Assembly: GCA_903860745.1 (NCBI GenBank)
Contig: CAIORQ010000105.1
Coordinates: 1 to 64,000 of the forward strand
DNA: 64,000 nucleotides
Reading direction: 5' to 3'
Origin: an uncultured Actinomycetes bacterium
GTDB lineage: Bacteria; Actinomycetota; Acidimicrobiia; Acidimicrobiales; RAAP-2
Both the position numbers and the translations under genes were made by a program. The notes beneath the pieces were generated by a model. That model did not search any database and was not told where the DNA came from. It worked only from the letters and a program-made list of their open reading frames with translations. This document shows, piece by piece, positions 42,236 to 50,329 of this stretch; the stretch's first letter is position 1, and every line of letters begins with the position of its first letter.

Positions 42236-42994
42236 GTGACTTCCCCCCTACTGGAACTGCGGAACCTCCACGCCCAGGCCGACGGCGCCGACATCCTGCG
42301 CGGCGTCGACCTGGTGGTCGGCGAGGGCGAGGTCCACGCCCTCATGGGCCCCAACGGGGCCGGCAAGTCGACCCTGGCCAACGTCATCATGGGGCACCCG
42401 GGCTACCAGGTCACCGAGGGATCCGTGCTCTTTCGCGGCGAGGACATCACCGCCTGGGCGCCCGACGCGCGAGCGCGCGCCGGGGTCTTCCTGGCCTTCC
42501 AGTACCCCGAGGCCATCTCGGGCGTGTCCGTCGTGCAATTCCTGCGCCAGGCGATCGCCGCGCGCAAGGGCCTCGACGAGTTGAGCGTGCTCGAGGTACG
42601 CCTGGACCTGATGGAGTGGATGGACCGCTTGGGCATGGACCCCGCCTTCGCCGAGCGCCACCTCAACGAGGGCTTCTCCGGTGGTGAGCGCAAGCGCAAC
42701 GAGGTGCTGCAGATGGCGCTGCTGGCCCCCGCCCTCGCCCTGCTCGACGAGACGGACTCCGGCCTCGACATCGACGCGCTGCGCATCGTGGCGCGCGGCG
42801 TGCGCACCGTGCGCGACGAGCACCCCGAGATGGGCGTGCTCGTGGTGACCCACTACGTCAAGCTCCTCGAGGAGATCCGCCCCGACCGCGTGCACGTCCT
42901 GATCGACGGACGCATCGAGGTCTCGGGCGACGCCTCGCTGGCCCAGAGCATCGAGGAGCACGGCTACGACGGGCTGCGCCCGGTGGGCCTGTGA
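42236..42994 (+). CDS. sufC: Fe-S assembly ATPase SufC (first copy)
   Basis: The 252-residue ABC ATPase has Walker A GPNGAGKST, the SufC-type signature FSGGERKRNEVLQ and Walker B LALLDETDSGLDIDAL. SufC powers the SufB-SufD scaffold. This copy is followed by sufS (GTGA overlap) and sufU on the plus strand, away from sufB and sufD. A second, distinct sufC (46122-46844) sits in the sufB-sufD operon on the other strand. Confidence 0.92.
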   Translation: MTSPLLELRNLHAQADGADILRGVDLVVGEGEVHALMGPNGAGKSTLANVIMGHPGYQVTEGSVLFRGEDITAWAPDARARAGVFLAFQYPEAISGVSVVQFLRQAIAARKGLDELSVLEVRLDLMEWMDRLGMDPAFAERHLNEGFSGGERKRNEVLQMALLAPALALLDETDSGLDIDALRIVARGVRTVRDEHPEMGVLVVTHYVKLLEEIRPDRVHVLIDGRIEVSGDASLAQSIEEHGYDGLRPVGL

Positions 42995-44226
42995 CGCGCT
43001 TCGACGCCCGGCGGGTCCGCGCAGACATCCCCCTGCTGACGCGCGAGATCAACGGGCGCCCGATCACCTACCTCGACTCCGGCGCCTCGTCGCTGACCCC
43101 GCGCTGCGTCATCGAGGCGATAGACCGCTACTACGAGCTGCACCACGCCAACGTGCACCGCGGGGTCTACCAGACGGCCAACGAGGCCACCGCCATCTAC
43201 GAGAACGCCCGCGCCGCGACGGCGCGCTTCCTCAACGCCCCCGGCGGCTCCGACGAGATCGTCTTCACCAAGAACGCGACGGAGTCCTTCAACCTCCTGG
43301 CCCACTCCTGGGGCGGGAGCTTCCTCGAACCCGGCGACGTGGTGCTGGTCAGCGAGATGGAGCACCACGCGAACATCGTGCCGTGGTTCCAACTGCGCGA
43401 GCGCCTCGGCATCGAGGTGCGCTTCATCCCGGTCACCGACGACTTCCGCCTCGACCTCAGTGACGTCGAGGGTCTCCTGCGCGGCGTCAAACTGGTCTCG
43501 GTCACCGGCATGTCCAACGTGCTGGGCACCATCAACCCCGTCAAGGAGCTCGCGGCCATCGCCCACGCGAACGGCGCGCTCATCGCGGTGGATGGCGCGC
43601 AGTCGGTGGCCCACCTGCCCACCGACCTCGTCGACCTCGACGTCGACTTCATGATCTTCTCCGCCCACAAGATGCTCGGCCCCACCGGCCTGGGGATCCT
43701 CTGGGCCCGCGCCGAGCTGCTCGCCGCCATGGCGCCCTTCCTGGGCGGCGGCGGCATGATCAAGGACGTGAGCGTCGAGGGCTTCTCCCCCGCCACCGGC
43801 CCCTCGAAGTTCGAAGCCGGTACTCCCCCCATCGCGCAGACCGCGGGACTCGGCGCCGCCCTTCGCTACCTCGAGGGACTGGGCATGGCCAACATCGCCG
43901 CCCACGAGCACGACCTCACCGGTGACGCCCTCACCCGCCTGGAGCTCGAGTTCGGCGGGCGCGTGCGCGTCATCGGCCCCGCGGACACCCGCGAGCGCGG
44001 TGGCGTCATCTCCCTCGACGTCGATGGGGTCCACCCCCACGACGTCGCCCAGGTCCTCGACCAGTTCGGCGTCTGCGTGCGGCCGGGGCACCACTGCGCC
44101 AAGCCGCTGATGAAGCGCTTCGGCCTGTCGGCGACGGCGCGCGCCTCCTTCGGTCCCTACTCGCTGGTGCGCGACACCGACGTGCTCTTAGAGGCCCTGA
44201 GCCACGCCGTGGAGATGTTCGGATAA
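42991..44226 (+). CDS. sufS: SufS cysteine desulfurase
   Basis: The 411-residue class V aminotransferase-fold enzyme has the PLP lysine in SAHKMLGPTGLG and the persulfide cysteine in VRPGHHCAKPLM, both typical of group II (SufS) desulfurases. It takes sulfur from cysteine and passes it to SufU, encoded two bases downstream. The GTG overlaps the sufC stop. Confidence 0.95.
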   Translation: MTRFDARRVRADIPLLTREINGRPITYLDSGASSLTPRCVIEAIDRYYELHHANVHRGVYQTANEATAIYENARAATARFLNAPGGSDEIVFTKNATESFNLLAHSWGGSFLEPGDVVLVSEMEHHANIVPWFQLRERLGIEVRFIPVTDDFRLDLSDVEGLLRGVKLVSVTGMSNVLGTINPVKELAAIAHANGALIAVDGAQSVAHLPTDLVDLDVDFMIFSAHKMLGPTGLGILWARAELLAAMAPFLGGGGMIKDVSVEGFSPATGPSKFEAGTPPIAQTAGLGAALRYLEGLGMANIAAHEHDLTGDALTRLELEFGGRVRVIGPADTRERGGVISLDVDGVHPHDVAQVLDQFGVCVRPGHHCAKPLMKRFGLSATARASFGPYSLVRDTDVLLEALSHAVEMFG

Positions 44227-44228
44227 CC

Positions 44229-44705
44229 GTGGCCGGCCTCGACGACCTCTATCGCGAGATCATCCTCGACCACTACCGATCGCCGCGCAACCGCGGCGAG
44301 CTCGCGCCCCCCGCTCACCGCACCGAGGGTTTCAACCCGCTCTGCGGCGACGAGATCGTGGTCTACATCGACGTCGACGTCGACAACGGCGTCCTGCGCG
44401 ACATCAAGCTCACCGGACACGGCTGCTCCATCTCCCAGTCCTCCTCCTCACTGATGAGCGCGGCCGTCAAGGGCAAGACCCTCGCTCAGGTGCGCGAGAC
44501 CATCGCCACCTTCAAGCAGCTGATGACGGTGCACGAGTCCCAGCTCGACGCCGAGGGCGGATCGGCACCCAGCGTGGACGCCGACCTGCGACGACTCGGC
44601 GAACTGGCCGCGCTCGCGGGCGTGGTCAAGTTCCCCGTGCGCATCAAGTGCGCCACCCTGGCCTGGAACACGCTGGCCCAGGCGCTCGACGAGACCTCGG
44701 CCTAG
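44229..44705 (+). CDS. sufU: SufU zinc-dependent sulfurtransferase
   Basis: The 158-residue IscU-like protein has the three ligand cysteines in NPLCGDEI, GHGCSISQSSSSLM and RIKCATLAWNTL and the insertion between them that separates SufU from IscU. SufU accepts persulfide from SufS by zinc-ligand exchange and hands it to SufBCD. It starts at the GTG at 44229 and is the last gene of this operon. Confidence 0.94.
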   Translation: MAGLDDLYREIILDHYRSPRNRGELAPPAHRTEGFNPLCGDEIVVYIDVDVDNGVLRDIKLTGHGCSISQSSSSLMSAAVKGKTLAQVRETIATFKQLMTVHESQLDAEGGSAPSVDADLRRLGELAALAGVVKFPVRIKCATLAWNTLAQALDETSA

Positions 44706-44715
44706 CGGCCGCGGG

Positions 44716-46083
44716 TCACGGGTTGCAGGGGTAGGGATCGAAGAACTGGTCGCCCTCGGGCGGCGCCGTGGTGGTGGTCGTGGGCGCCGTCGAACTCGAG
44801 GCCGCCAGGTTCACGAGGAAGTGGCCCGCGGGGATGTGCACCGCCGCGGCCGTCTTCGCGGTCGTGGTCGTCGTGGGCGGGTTCCAACTCGGCGTGTCAC
44901 CTGCTGAGTCGATGGGCGGCGGGTTCGTGGGCTTGAGCAGCTGGGTGCCGAAGATCGAGAAGAGCATCTTCTGCATCGCCGGCTCCTGGACGAAGAGGAT
45001 CGAGCCCAAGCCCCCATAGGATCCAGGCGCCGTGGGCAGGGTGTCGGTCTGGAGGTTGGCGACGTCGATGTTGTGGAACTTCTCGGCCAGGCCGATCATC
45101 TCGCCGGCCGAGAAGTTGGAGTCCACCGCGATACCCGAGGTCAACTTCGAGACGAAGGAGGCGAGGGTCAGGGGGTTGTAGGTGCGCTTGGCCTTGTCGA
45201 TCATTGCCTTCAGGAACTCGTTCTGGCGATAGATGCGCCCGTAGTCGCTGGTAACGTCGGTCCACCACTGTCCGTGTTCGTACCACTGGTAGTGGCGGCT
45301 GCGCACCAGCTCAAGGGCGGTCCGGTTGGTCACCAGTTGACAGCCCGCGTGGGTGATATTCAGTGCGGAGTAGGTGTCCTTGGCCGGGTAGGGGAAGTCC
45401 ATGTAGACCCCGCCGATGGCGTCGGTGGCGTTGATGACCCCGAGGAAGCTCACCACCACCGTGTGGGCGATGGTGATGCCGAAGTTGGCCGTGATGGTCT
45501 GGGCCAGAAGAGCAGGACCGTTGCCGAAGTTGACGTTGATGCGATTGAACTTGCCGTAGAGGCCCTGATTGGCCAGCAAGGTGGTCATCGTGTCGCGGGG
45601 TATGGACAGAACGGTGATGGTCCCCTTGCCCGGGTCCACGTGCAGGATCTTGACCACGTCACTGTGTTGGTACCCCGTCGCCCCCGAAGAAGCGCCCGTC
45701 TGGTTGGCCAGCCATCCCGTCAGGCCCGCGCGCGAGTCCGAGCCGATCTCGAGGATGTTGAAGGGCTGGTTGCCGATGCGCAGAACCTCGCCGGGGACAT
45801 TGACACGCTTGATGTGGTTCAGCTGGTAGTAGGCGTAGAAGTAGCCGCCACCCAGGACCAGGGCGATGACCACGACGACCGAGACGCCGGAGATCCACCA
45901 GCCCCTGTGACGGCGCCACCCGGTGCGCGCGGCCTTGGGCAGCTTGTTCTTGTGCTTGACGCCGGCCTTCTCGTCGATCGCCGCGCCCAGGGCGGCCAGG
46001 CGGTGCGAGTTCGCGATGCCGCCGGCGTGGGGTGCCGTACGCCGCGTACGACGGCGCGCGTCGTCAGAGGGTCCTGATGGCAT
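44716..46083 (-). CDS. LytR-CpsA-Psr (LCP) family cell-wall glycopolymer ligase
   Basis: The 455-residue protein has a basic cytosolic N-terminus (~60 residues), one membrane helix (WWISGVSVVVVIALVLGGGYF) and an extracellular LCP domain with SDVVKILHVDPGKGTITVLSIPRDT, FNRINVNFGNG and LVRSRHYQWYEHG. LCP enzymes attach glycopolymers such as arabinogalactan or teichoic acids to peptidoglycan, which fits the rmlD-wbbL genes. The C-terminus has a Thr/Pro/Ala-rich tail. The ATG is six bases after TAGGAT (leaderless). The gene sits between the two suf operons. Confidence 0.92.
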   Translation of the reverse strand: MPSGPSDDARRRTRRTAPHAGGIANSHRLAALGAAIDEKAGVKHKNKLPKAARTGWRRHRGWWISGVSVVVVIALVLGGGYFYAYYQLNHIKRVNVPGEVLRIGNQPFNILEIGSDSRAGLTGWLANQTGASSGATGYQHSDVVKILHVDPGKGTITVLSIPRDTMTTLLANQGLYGKFNRINVNFGNGPALLAQTITANFGITIAHTVVVSFLGVINATDAIGGVYMDFPYPAKDTYSALNITHAGCQLVTNRTALELVRSRHYQWYEHGQWWTDVTSDYGRIYRQNEFLKAMIDKAKRTYNPLTLASFVSKLTSGIAVDSNFSAGEMIGLAEKFHNIDVANLQTDTLPTAPGSYGGLGSILFVQEPAMQKMLFSIFGTQLLKPTNPPPIDSAGDTPSWNPPTTTTTAKTAAAVHIPAGHFLVNLAASSSTAPTTTTTAPPEGDQFFDPYPCNP

Positions 46084-46095
46084 TGGGAAATCCTA
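46084..46095 (-). promoter_or_regulatory. leaderless promoter of LCP gene
   Basis: TAGGAT (46090-46095, minus strand) ends six bases before the ATG at 46083. Confidence 0.55.
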
Positions 46096-46121
46096 CCAGC
46101 GGAACTTAAGAATTCCCTGTA

Positions 46122-46844
46122 CTAGAGCCCAATTCGGAAGGGCTCGTAACCGTCCTTCTCCAGGATCTCCGCCATCTCCGGGCCTCCCGTGGCGACGACC
46201 CGACCGTCGGTGACCACGTGGATCTTCGTCGCCGTGAGCTCGTGCAGCAGTCGGCGGAAGTGGGTGATGGCCAGTACGCCACAGCCCCACTCGGTGGTGG
46301 TCTCCTGGAGGCGGCGCGCCACCGCGCCGAGCGCGTCGACGTCGAGGCCCGAGTCGATCTCGTCGAGCATGGCGAACTTGGGCCGCAGCACGGCGAGCTG
46401 CACCATCTCGGCGCGCTTGCGCTCGCCCCCCGAGAGGTCGACGTTGACGAAGCGCTCCAGCACCTCGGGGCGCAGTTCGACGCGCCGCGCCTCCTCGGCC
46501 ATGAGCTCGGCGAGCCCCTCGCGGGGCGCCCCCGCGGCCGCCAGGAGGTCGACCGGTCGCACGCCGGGCACCTCCATCGGATGCTGGAGGGCCAGGAAGA
46601 GTCCGTGTCGCGTGCGCTCGGTCGGCGAGAGCTCCAACAGCTCCACGCCGTCGATGCGCGCCGAACCCGCGGTCACGCGATAGCCGGGGTGTCCGGCGAG
46701 CGCGTGGGCCAGGGTCGACTTGCCCGAGCCGTTGGGCCCCATGATGACGTGCACCTCGCCCGAGGACATGGCCAGGTCGAAGCCCTTGAGGACCTCCTTG
46801 CCCGCCACCTCGACGCGCAGCCCTTGGATCGTCAGCGTGCTCAA
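46122..46844 (-). CDS. sufC: Fe-S assembly ATPase SufC (second copy)
   Basis: The start is the TTG at 46844 (STLTIQGLRVEV), overlapping the ferredoxin stop as TTGA; no ATG or GTG fits. The 240-residue ATPase has Walker A GPNGSGKST, signature LSGGERKRAEMVQ and Walker B FAMLDEIDSGLDVDAL. It is clearly divergent in sequence from the plus-strand SufC. Being the last gene of sufB-x-sufD-ferredoxin-sufC, this copy occupies the usual sufBDC position. Confidence 0.92.
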   Translation of the reverse strand: MSTLTIQGLRVEVAGKEVLKGFDLAMSSGEVHVIMGPNGSGKSTLAHALAGHPGYRVTAGSARIDGVELLELSPTERTRHGLFLALQHPMEVPGVRPVDLLAAAGAPREGLAELMAEEARRVELRPEVLERFVNVDLSGGERKRAEMVQLAVLRPKFAMLDEIDSGLDVDALGAVARRLQETTTEWGCGVLAITHFRRLLHELTATKIHVVTDGRVVATGGPEMAEILEKDGYEPFRIGL

Positions 46845-47155
46845 CTCACCACCACCTGGAGTCGTCCGCCGTCCACGAGCACGTCGTAGCGGGCGACGGG
46901 GCGCGTCGCCGGGAACGACGTGGGGTGGCCGTCTTTGAGGTTGAACATCGCGCCGTGGCGCGCGCACTCGATCTCGCAACTGTCGACCTCGACCTCGCCG
47001 AGGGCCAGGGAGAAGTCCTCGTGGCTGCAGCGGTCGTCGAGCACGTAGACGTCGTCGTCGATGCGCACCACCACGAGCACCCGGTCGCCGCGGCGCACCT
47101 GGACGGCCTGGCCGTGCACGTAGTCCTCGAGGACGCCGATGTCGTAGGTCGTCAC
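46841..47155 (-). CDS. Rieske-type [2Fe-2S] ferredoxin of the suf operon
   Basis: The start is the GTG at 47155, overlapping the sufD stop (GTGA). The 104-residue protein has the Rieske ligands in DRCSHEDFSL and CEIECARHGAMF (CxH and CxxH). Similar small non-heme ferredoxins lie between sufD and sufC in many actinobacterial and related suf operons, where an electron-donor role in cluster assembly is suspected. It has no membrane segment. Confidence 0.9.
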   Translation of the reverse strand: MTTYDIGVLEDYVHGQAVQVRRGDRVLVVVRIDDDVYVLDDRCSHEDFSLALGEVEVDSCEIECARHGAMFNLKDGHPTSFPATRPVARYDVLVDGGRLQVVVS

Positions 47156-48372
47156 GCTCTCACCGTGGCCAGTCGTCCCAGGGTCGAGCCCAGGTCGTCC
47201 TCGACCACCGCCGCGAGCTCGCGCGGCAGGGTGGCGAGCATCTCGTAGAAGAAACCCTGGATCATGAGTCGCTCGGCGTCGGGGCGGGTGACGCCGCGCG
47301 ACTCCAGGTACCAGCGCTGCAGCTCGTCGAGCGGTCCCACGCTCGAGGCGTGGGCGCACATGACGTCGTTCTCGCGGATGTCGAGGTTGGGCACCGAGTC
47401 GGCGTGCGCGTGGGGCGAGAGCAGCAGGTTGTGGTTGGTCTGGCGGGCGTCGGTGCGCTTGGCGCCCTTCTCGATCTCGATGAGTCCGGTGTAGACCGAG
47501 CGCGCGGTGTCGGCCACGGCACCCTTGGACAGCAGCGTCGAACGGGTCCGGCCGACCTTGTGGAACTGACGGGTGCGAAAGTCGTGGACCTGGTCGCCGA
47601 AGCCCAGGAAGGTGGTCCGCAACTCGTTCTCCGCGCCGGTGCCCAGGAACTCCGCGTCGTTGCGCGAGCGGTTGTAGTGCGCGCCCACCGAGATGACCGA
47701 CTGGTGCAGGCGCGCGCCGCGGCCCAGTCGACCCGTCGAGCGCGCGATGTGCCAGGCGCTGGTGTGCAGGCGCTGATAGGAGCTCACCACCAGGTAGGCG
47801 TCGTCGCCGACGTCGAACTCGGTCAGGGGAACGACCAGGGAGTCCGCACCCCCGTCGAGGAACTCCACGACCGAGGCCCGCGAGCCACGGGCCGACACGA
47901 CGCGCAACTGGGGGAAGGAGGCGCCGGCCGTGATCGTGTTCACCACGAGGATCGGCTCGTCGACGCTGACGCCGTCGGCCACCCGCAGGGTGACCGTCGT
48001 CGGATGCAGGGCGCAGTTGAGCTGGGCGAAGGCGTCGGAGTCGTAGTGCGCCGACCAGTCCGACTCCTCGGCGGTGACGCTGACGCCGGCGAGTTCGCCG
48101 CTCACCTCGGCCAGCTCGCCGTCGATCATGGTCACCACCAGGCCGGCGTGCTGCGCCAGGGAGCGCGCGAGCGCCGAAGGTGCGCTCGCGTCGGCCCGCG
48201 TCGCCAGCGCGAAGCGGTCGAGGTCGAGGTCCCCCAAGGGCGCGTAGCGCCACACCTCGTCCGACGTGGTCGGCAGACCCAGGGTCGTGAAAGCCCGCCA
48301 GGCGTCGCGCCGGTCGCTCGAGGCGTCACGGTCGTCGAGCAGGGAGAGGGCGGAATCGGCGAAGGAGGTCAT
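47152..48372 (-). CDS. sufD: Fe-S scaffold protein SufD
   Basis: The 406-residue protein has the SufBD beta-helix core with KGAKRTDARQTNHNLLLSPHAHADSVPNLDIRENDVMCAHASSVGPLDE, the region shared by SufB and SufD. It forms the SufBC2D scaffold. The ATG is at 48372; a TACACT box at 48389-48394 could give an internal promoter. Its stop overlaps the ferredoxin start. Confidence 0.94.
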   Translation of the reverse strand: MTSFADSALSLLDDRDASSDRRDAWRAFTTLGLPTTSDEVWRYAPLGDLDLDRFALATRADASAPSALARSLAQHAGLVVTMIDGELAEVSGELAGVSVTAEESDWSAHYDSDAFAQLNCALHPTTVTLRVADGVSVDEPILVVNTITAGASFPQLRVVSARGSRASVVEFLDGGADSLVVPLTEFDVGDDAYLVVSSYQRLHTSAWHIARSTGRLGRGARLHQSVISVGAHYNRSRNDAEFLGTGAENELRTTFLGFGDQVHDFRTRQFHKVGRTRSTLLSKGAVADTARSVYTGLIEIEKGAKRTDARQTNHNLLLSPHAHADSVPNLDIRENDVMCAHASSVGPLDELQRWYLESRGVTRPDAERLMIQGFFYEMLATLPRELAAVVEDDLGSTLGRLATVRA

Positions 48373-48388
48373 AACTGGGGGCTTGGGC

Positions 48389-48394
48389 AGTGTA
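48389..48394 (-). promoter_or_regulatory. possible internal -10 box before sufD
   Basis: TACACT on the minus strand lies 16 bases before the sufD ATG in the 48-base gap after the four-cysteine gene. Confidence 0.35.
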
Positions 48395-48420
48395 CTGGTC
48401 GGGTGAGTTCGCCCGGGCGC

Positions 48421-48777
48421 TCAGCGGCGCCAGAACTTCCATCCGCGCCGCTGCTTCCTCTCCATCTCCTCGAGCACGCGGCGGCGCTCCTCGAAGAGTT
48501 CGGGGGCCACCGCGTCGATGATGTCGCTGGCGGCGTTGAGGACGTCGCGGCGATCCTCGACGGGCACGTCGGGCGCCGGAGGTTCTTCGACGTTGGGGCG
48601 TCGCGCCAGGGAGCCGTGCGCCCAGCCGACGTCGGCGAAGCGCCGCTCGTAGGTGATGCAGTCCTCGGGACAGCTCCAGGGCTGGTCGGGCGCGTTGCCG
48701 AGGACGCAGAATCGCGCGACTTCACCAGAGGCGTAGGTACGGCTCTGGAAGTGCTTGCATTCCTCGCGCATTCCCAT
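48421..48777 (-). CDS. four-cysteine small protein between sufB and sufD, unknown
   Basis: The 118-residue protein has cysteines at positions 7, 24, 36 and 40 (EECKHF, RFCVLG, WSCPEDC), a pattern that could bind zinc or an Fe-S cluster, then a helical C-terminus ending in a basic ERKQRRGWKFWRR tail. I do not recognise a named family. Its position between sufB and sufD on the same strand suggests a part in Fe-S assembly. The start is the ATG at 48777 or 48771, with GGAG just before; CACAAT lies six bases ahead of 48777. Confidence 0.7.
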   Translation of the reverse strand: MGMREECKHFQSRTYASGEVARFCVLGNAPDQPWSCPEDCITYERRFADVGWAHGSLARRPNVEEPPAPDVPVEDRRDVLNAASDIIDAVAPELFEERRRVLEEMERKQRRGWKFWRR

Positions 48778-48837
48778 GTCGTCTCCATTGTGTCACGCTC
48801 GCTACGACCGGACCGGGGCGCCGCGGCGCCCAAAGTC

Positions 48838-50238
48838 CTAACCGATCGAACCCTCCATCTGCAGCTCGATCAGGCGCGACCACTCCACGGCGTACTCCAT
48901 CGGCAGGGTGCGCGTGACGGGCTCGATGAAGCCGTTGACGATCATGCCCATGGCCTGGCTCTCGGTCAGCCCGCGGCTCATAAGGTAGAACAGCTGGTCG
49001 TCGCCGATCTTCGAGACCGTGGCCTCGTGGCCGATGGAGGCGTCGCGCTCCCCGACCTCCATGTAGGGCTTGGTCTCGGAGGTCGAGAACTCGTCGAGCA
49101 GCAGGGCGTCGCAGCGCACGAAGCTCTTGGCGCCGGTGGCCCCCTCCTCGACCTTCACCAGACCGCGGTAGGTGGTGAGCCCGCCGTCCTTGGAGATGGA
49201 CTTCGAGACGATGGTCGAGGTGGTCTCGGGCGCGCAGTGCACCATCTTGGCGCCGGCGTCTTGGATCTGACCGGGTCCGGCGTAGGCCACCGAGAGGACC
49301 TCGCCCGAGGCCTTGGGGCCCATCAGGTAGACGCTCGGGTACTTCATCGTCAGACGCGAACCGATGTTCCCGTCGATCCACTCGACGTGAGCCTCCTCCT
49401 CGGCGCGGGCGCGCTTGGTGACGAGGTTGTAGACGTTGTTGGACCAGTTCTGGATCGTGGTGTAGGTGATGCGCGCGCCCTTGAGGGCCACGAGCTCCAC
49501 CACGGCCGAGTGCAGGGAGTCGGTCGAGTACACCGGCGCCGAGCAGCCCTCCACGTAGTGGACCTGGCTACCCTCGTCGGCGATGATCAAGGTGCGCTCG
49601 AACTGGCCCATGTTCTCGGTGTTGATGCGGAAGTAGGCCTGCAGGGGCTGGTCCACCTTGACGCCCGGCGGCACGTAGATGAACGACCCCCCGCTCCACA
49701 CCGCCGAGTTGAGCGCGGCGAACTTGTTGTCGTTCGGGGGGATGACCGTGCCGAAGTACTTGCGCACGAGGTCGGGGTACTCGCGCACCGCGGTGTCCAT
49801 GTCGCAGAACAGCACGCCGAGGCGTTCGAGGTCCTCACGGTTGCGGTGGAAGACCACCTCGGACTCGTACTGCGCGGTGACCCCGGCGAGGTACTTGCGC
49901 TCGGCCTCGGGGATGCCCAGGCGCTCGTAGGTGTTCTTGATGGCGTCGGGCAGGTCCTCCCAACGCTCCACCCGGTTCTCGGTGGGCTTGATGTAGTAGT
50001 AGATGTCGTTGAAGTCGAGGTCGGGCATGCGTGTCGCGAACCACTCCAGCATCGGTTTCTTCTCGAAGCGCTTGAGCGCATTGAGACGGAAGTCCAGCAT
50101 CCAGGGCTCCTCGCTCTTGATGCCCGACATCTCGCGGACGATGGCCTCGTTGATCCCCTTCTTGGGTTTGAAGACCGGGATCTGGTCGTCGGACCAGCCC
50201 AACTGGTATCTGCTGAAATCCAGGTTGTCGACGGTCAT
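48838..50238 (-). CDS. sufB: Fe-S scaffold protein SufB
   Basis: The 466-residue protein begins with SufB-specific [29 protein letters not shown] and has the core [39 protein letters not shown] and SYxSISKDGG-type segments; cysteines in VEGC and [12 protein letters not shown] match known SufB sites. It is the main scaffold subunit. GGAGGG precedes the ATG. A TACTAT box about 30 bases upstream is the likely promoter. No sufR repressor gene precedes it, unlike many actinobacterial suf operons. Confidence 0.95.
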   Translation of the reverse strand: MTVDNLDFSRYQLGWSDDQIPVFKPKKGINEAIVREMSGIKSEEPWMLDFRLNALKRFEKKPMLEWFATRMPDLDFNDIYYYIKPTENRVERWEDLPDAIKNTYERLGIPEAERKYLAGVTAQYESEVVFHRNREDLERLGVLFCDMDTAVREYPDLVRKYFGTVIPPNDNKFAALNSAVWSGGSFIYVPPGVKVDQPLQAYFRINTENMGQFERTLIIADEGSQVHYVEGCSAPVYSTDSLHSAVVELVALKGARITYTTIQNWSNNVYNLVTKRARAEEEAHVEWIDGNIGSRLTMKYPSVYLMGPKASGEVLSVAYAGPGQIQDAGAKMVHCAPETTSTIVSKSISKDGGLTTYRGLVKVEEGATGAKSFVRCDALLLDEFSTSETKPYMEVGERDASIGHEATVSKIGDDQLFYLMSRGLTESQAMGMIVNGFIEPVTRTLPMEYAVEWSRLIELQMEGSIG

Positions 50239-50329
50239 CGGCCCTCCGAGAGATTTGTCCTACGGCCATAGTAGTAACTGGCAGCACCACCATGACCGTC
50301 CCGGTGGCAGGTTCTGGCAGAGTTGAGGG

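Noticed and set aside
47350-50271. Plus-strand ORF of 973 codons opposite the sufB-sufD genes
   Set aside because: Shadow of genuine minus-strand suf genes.
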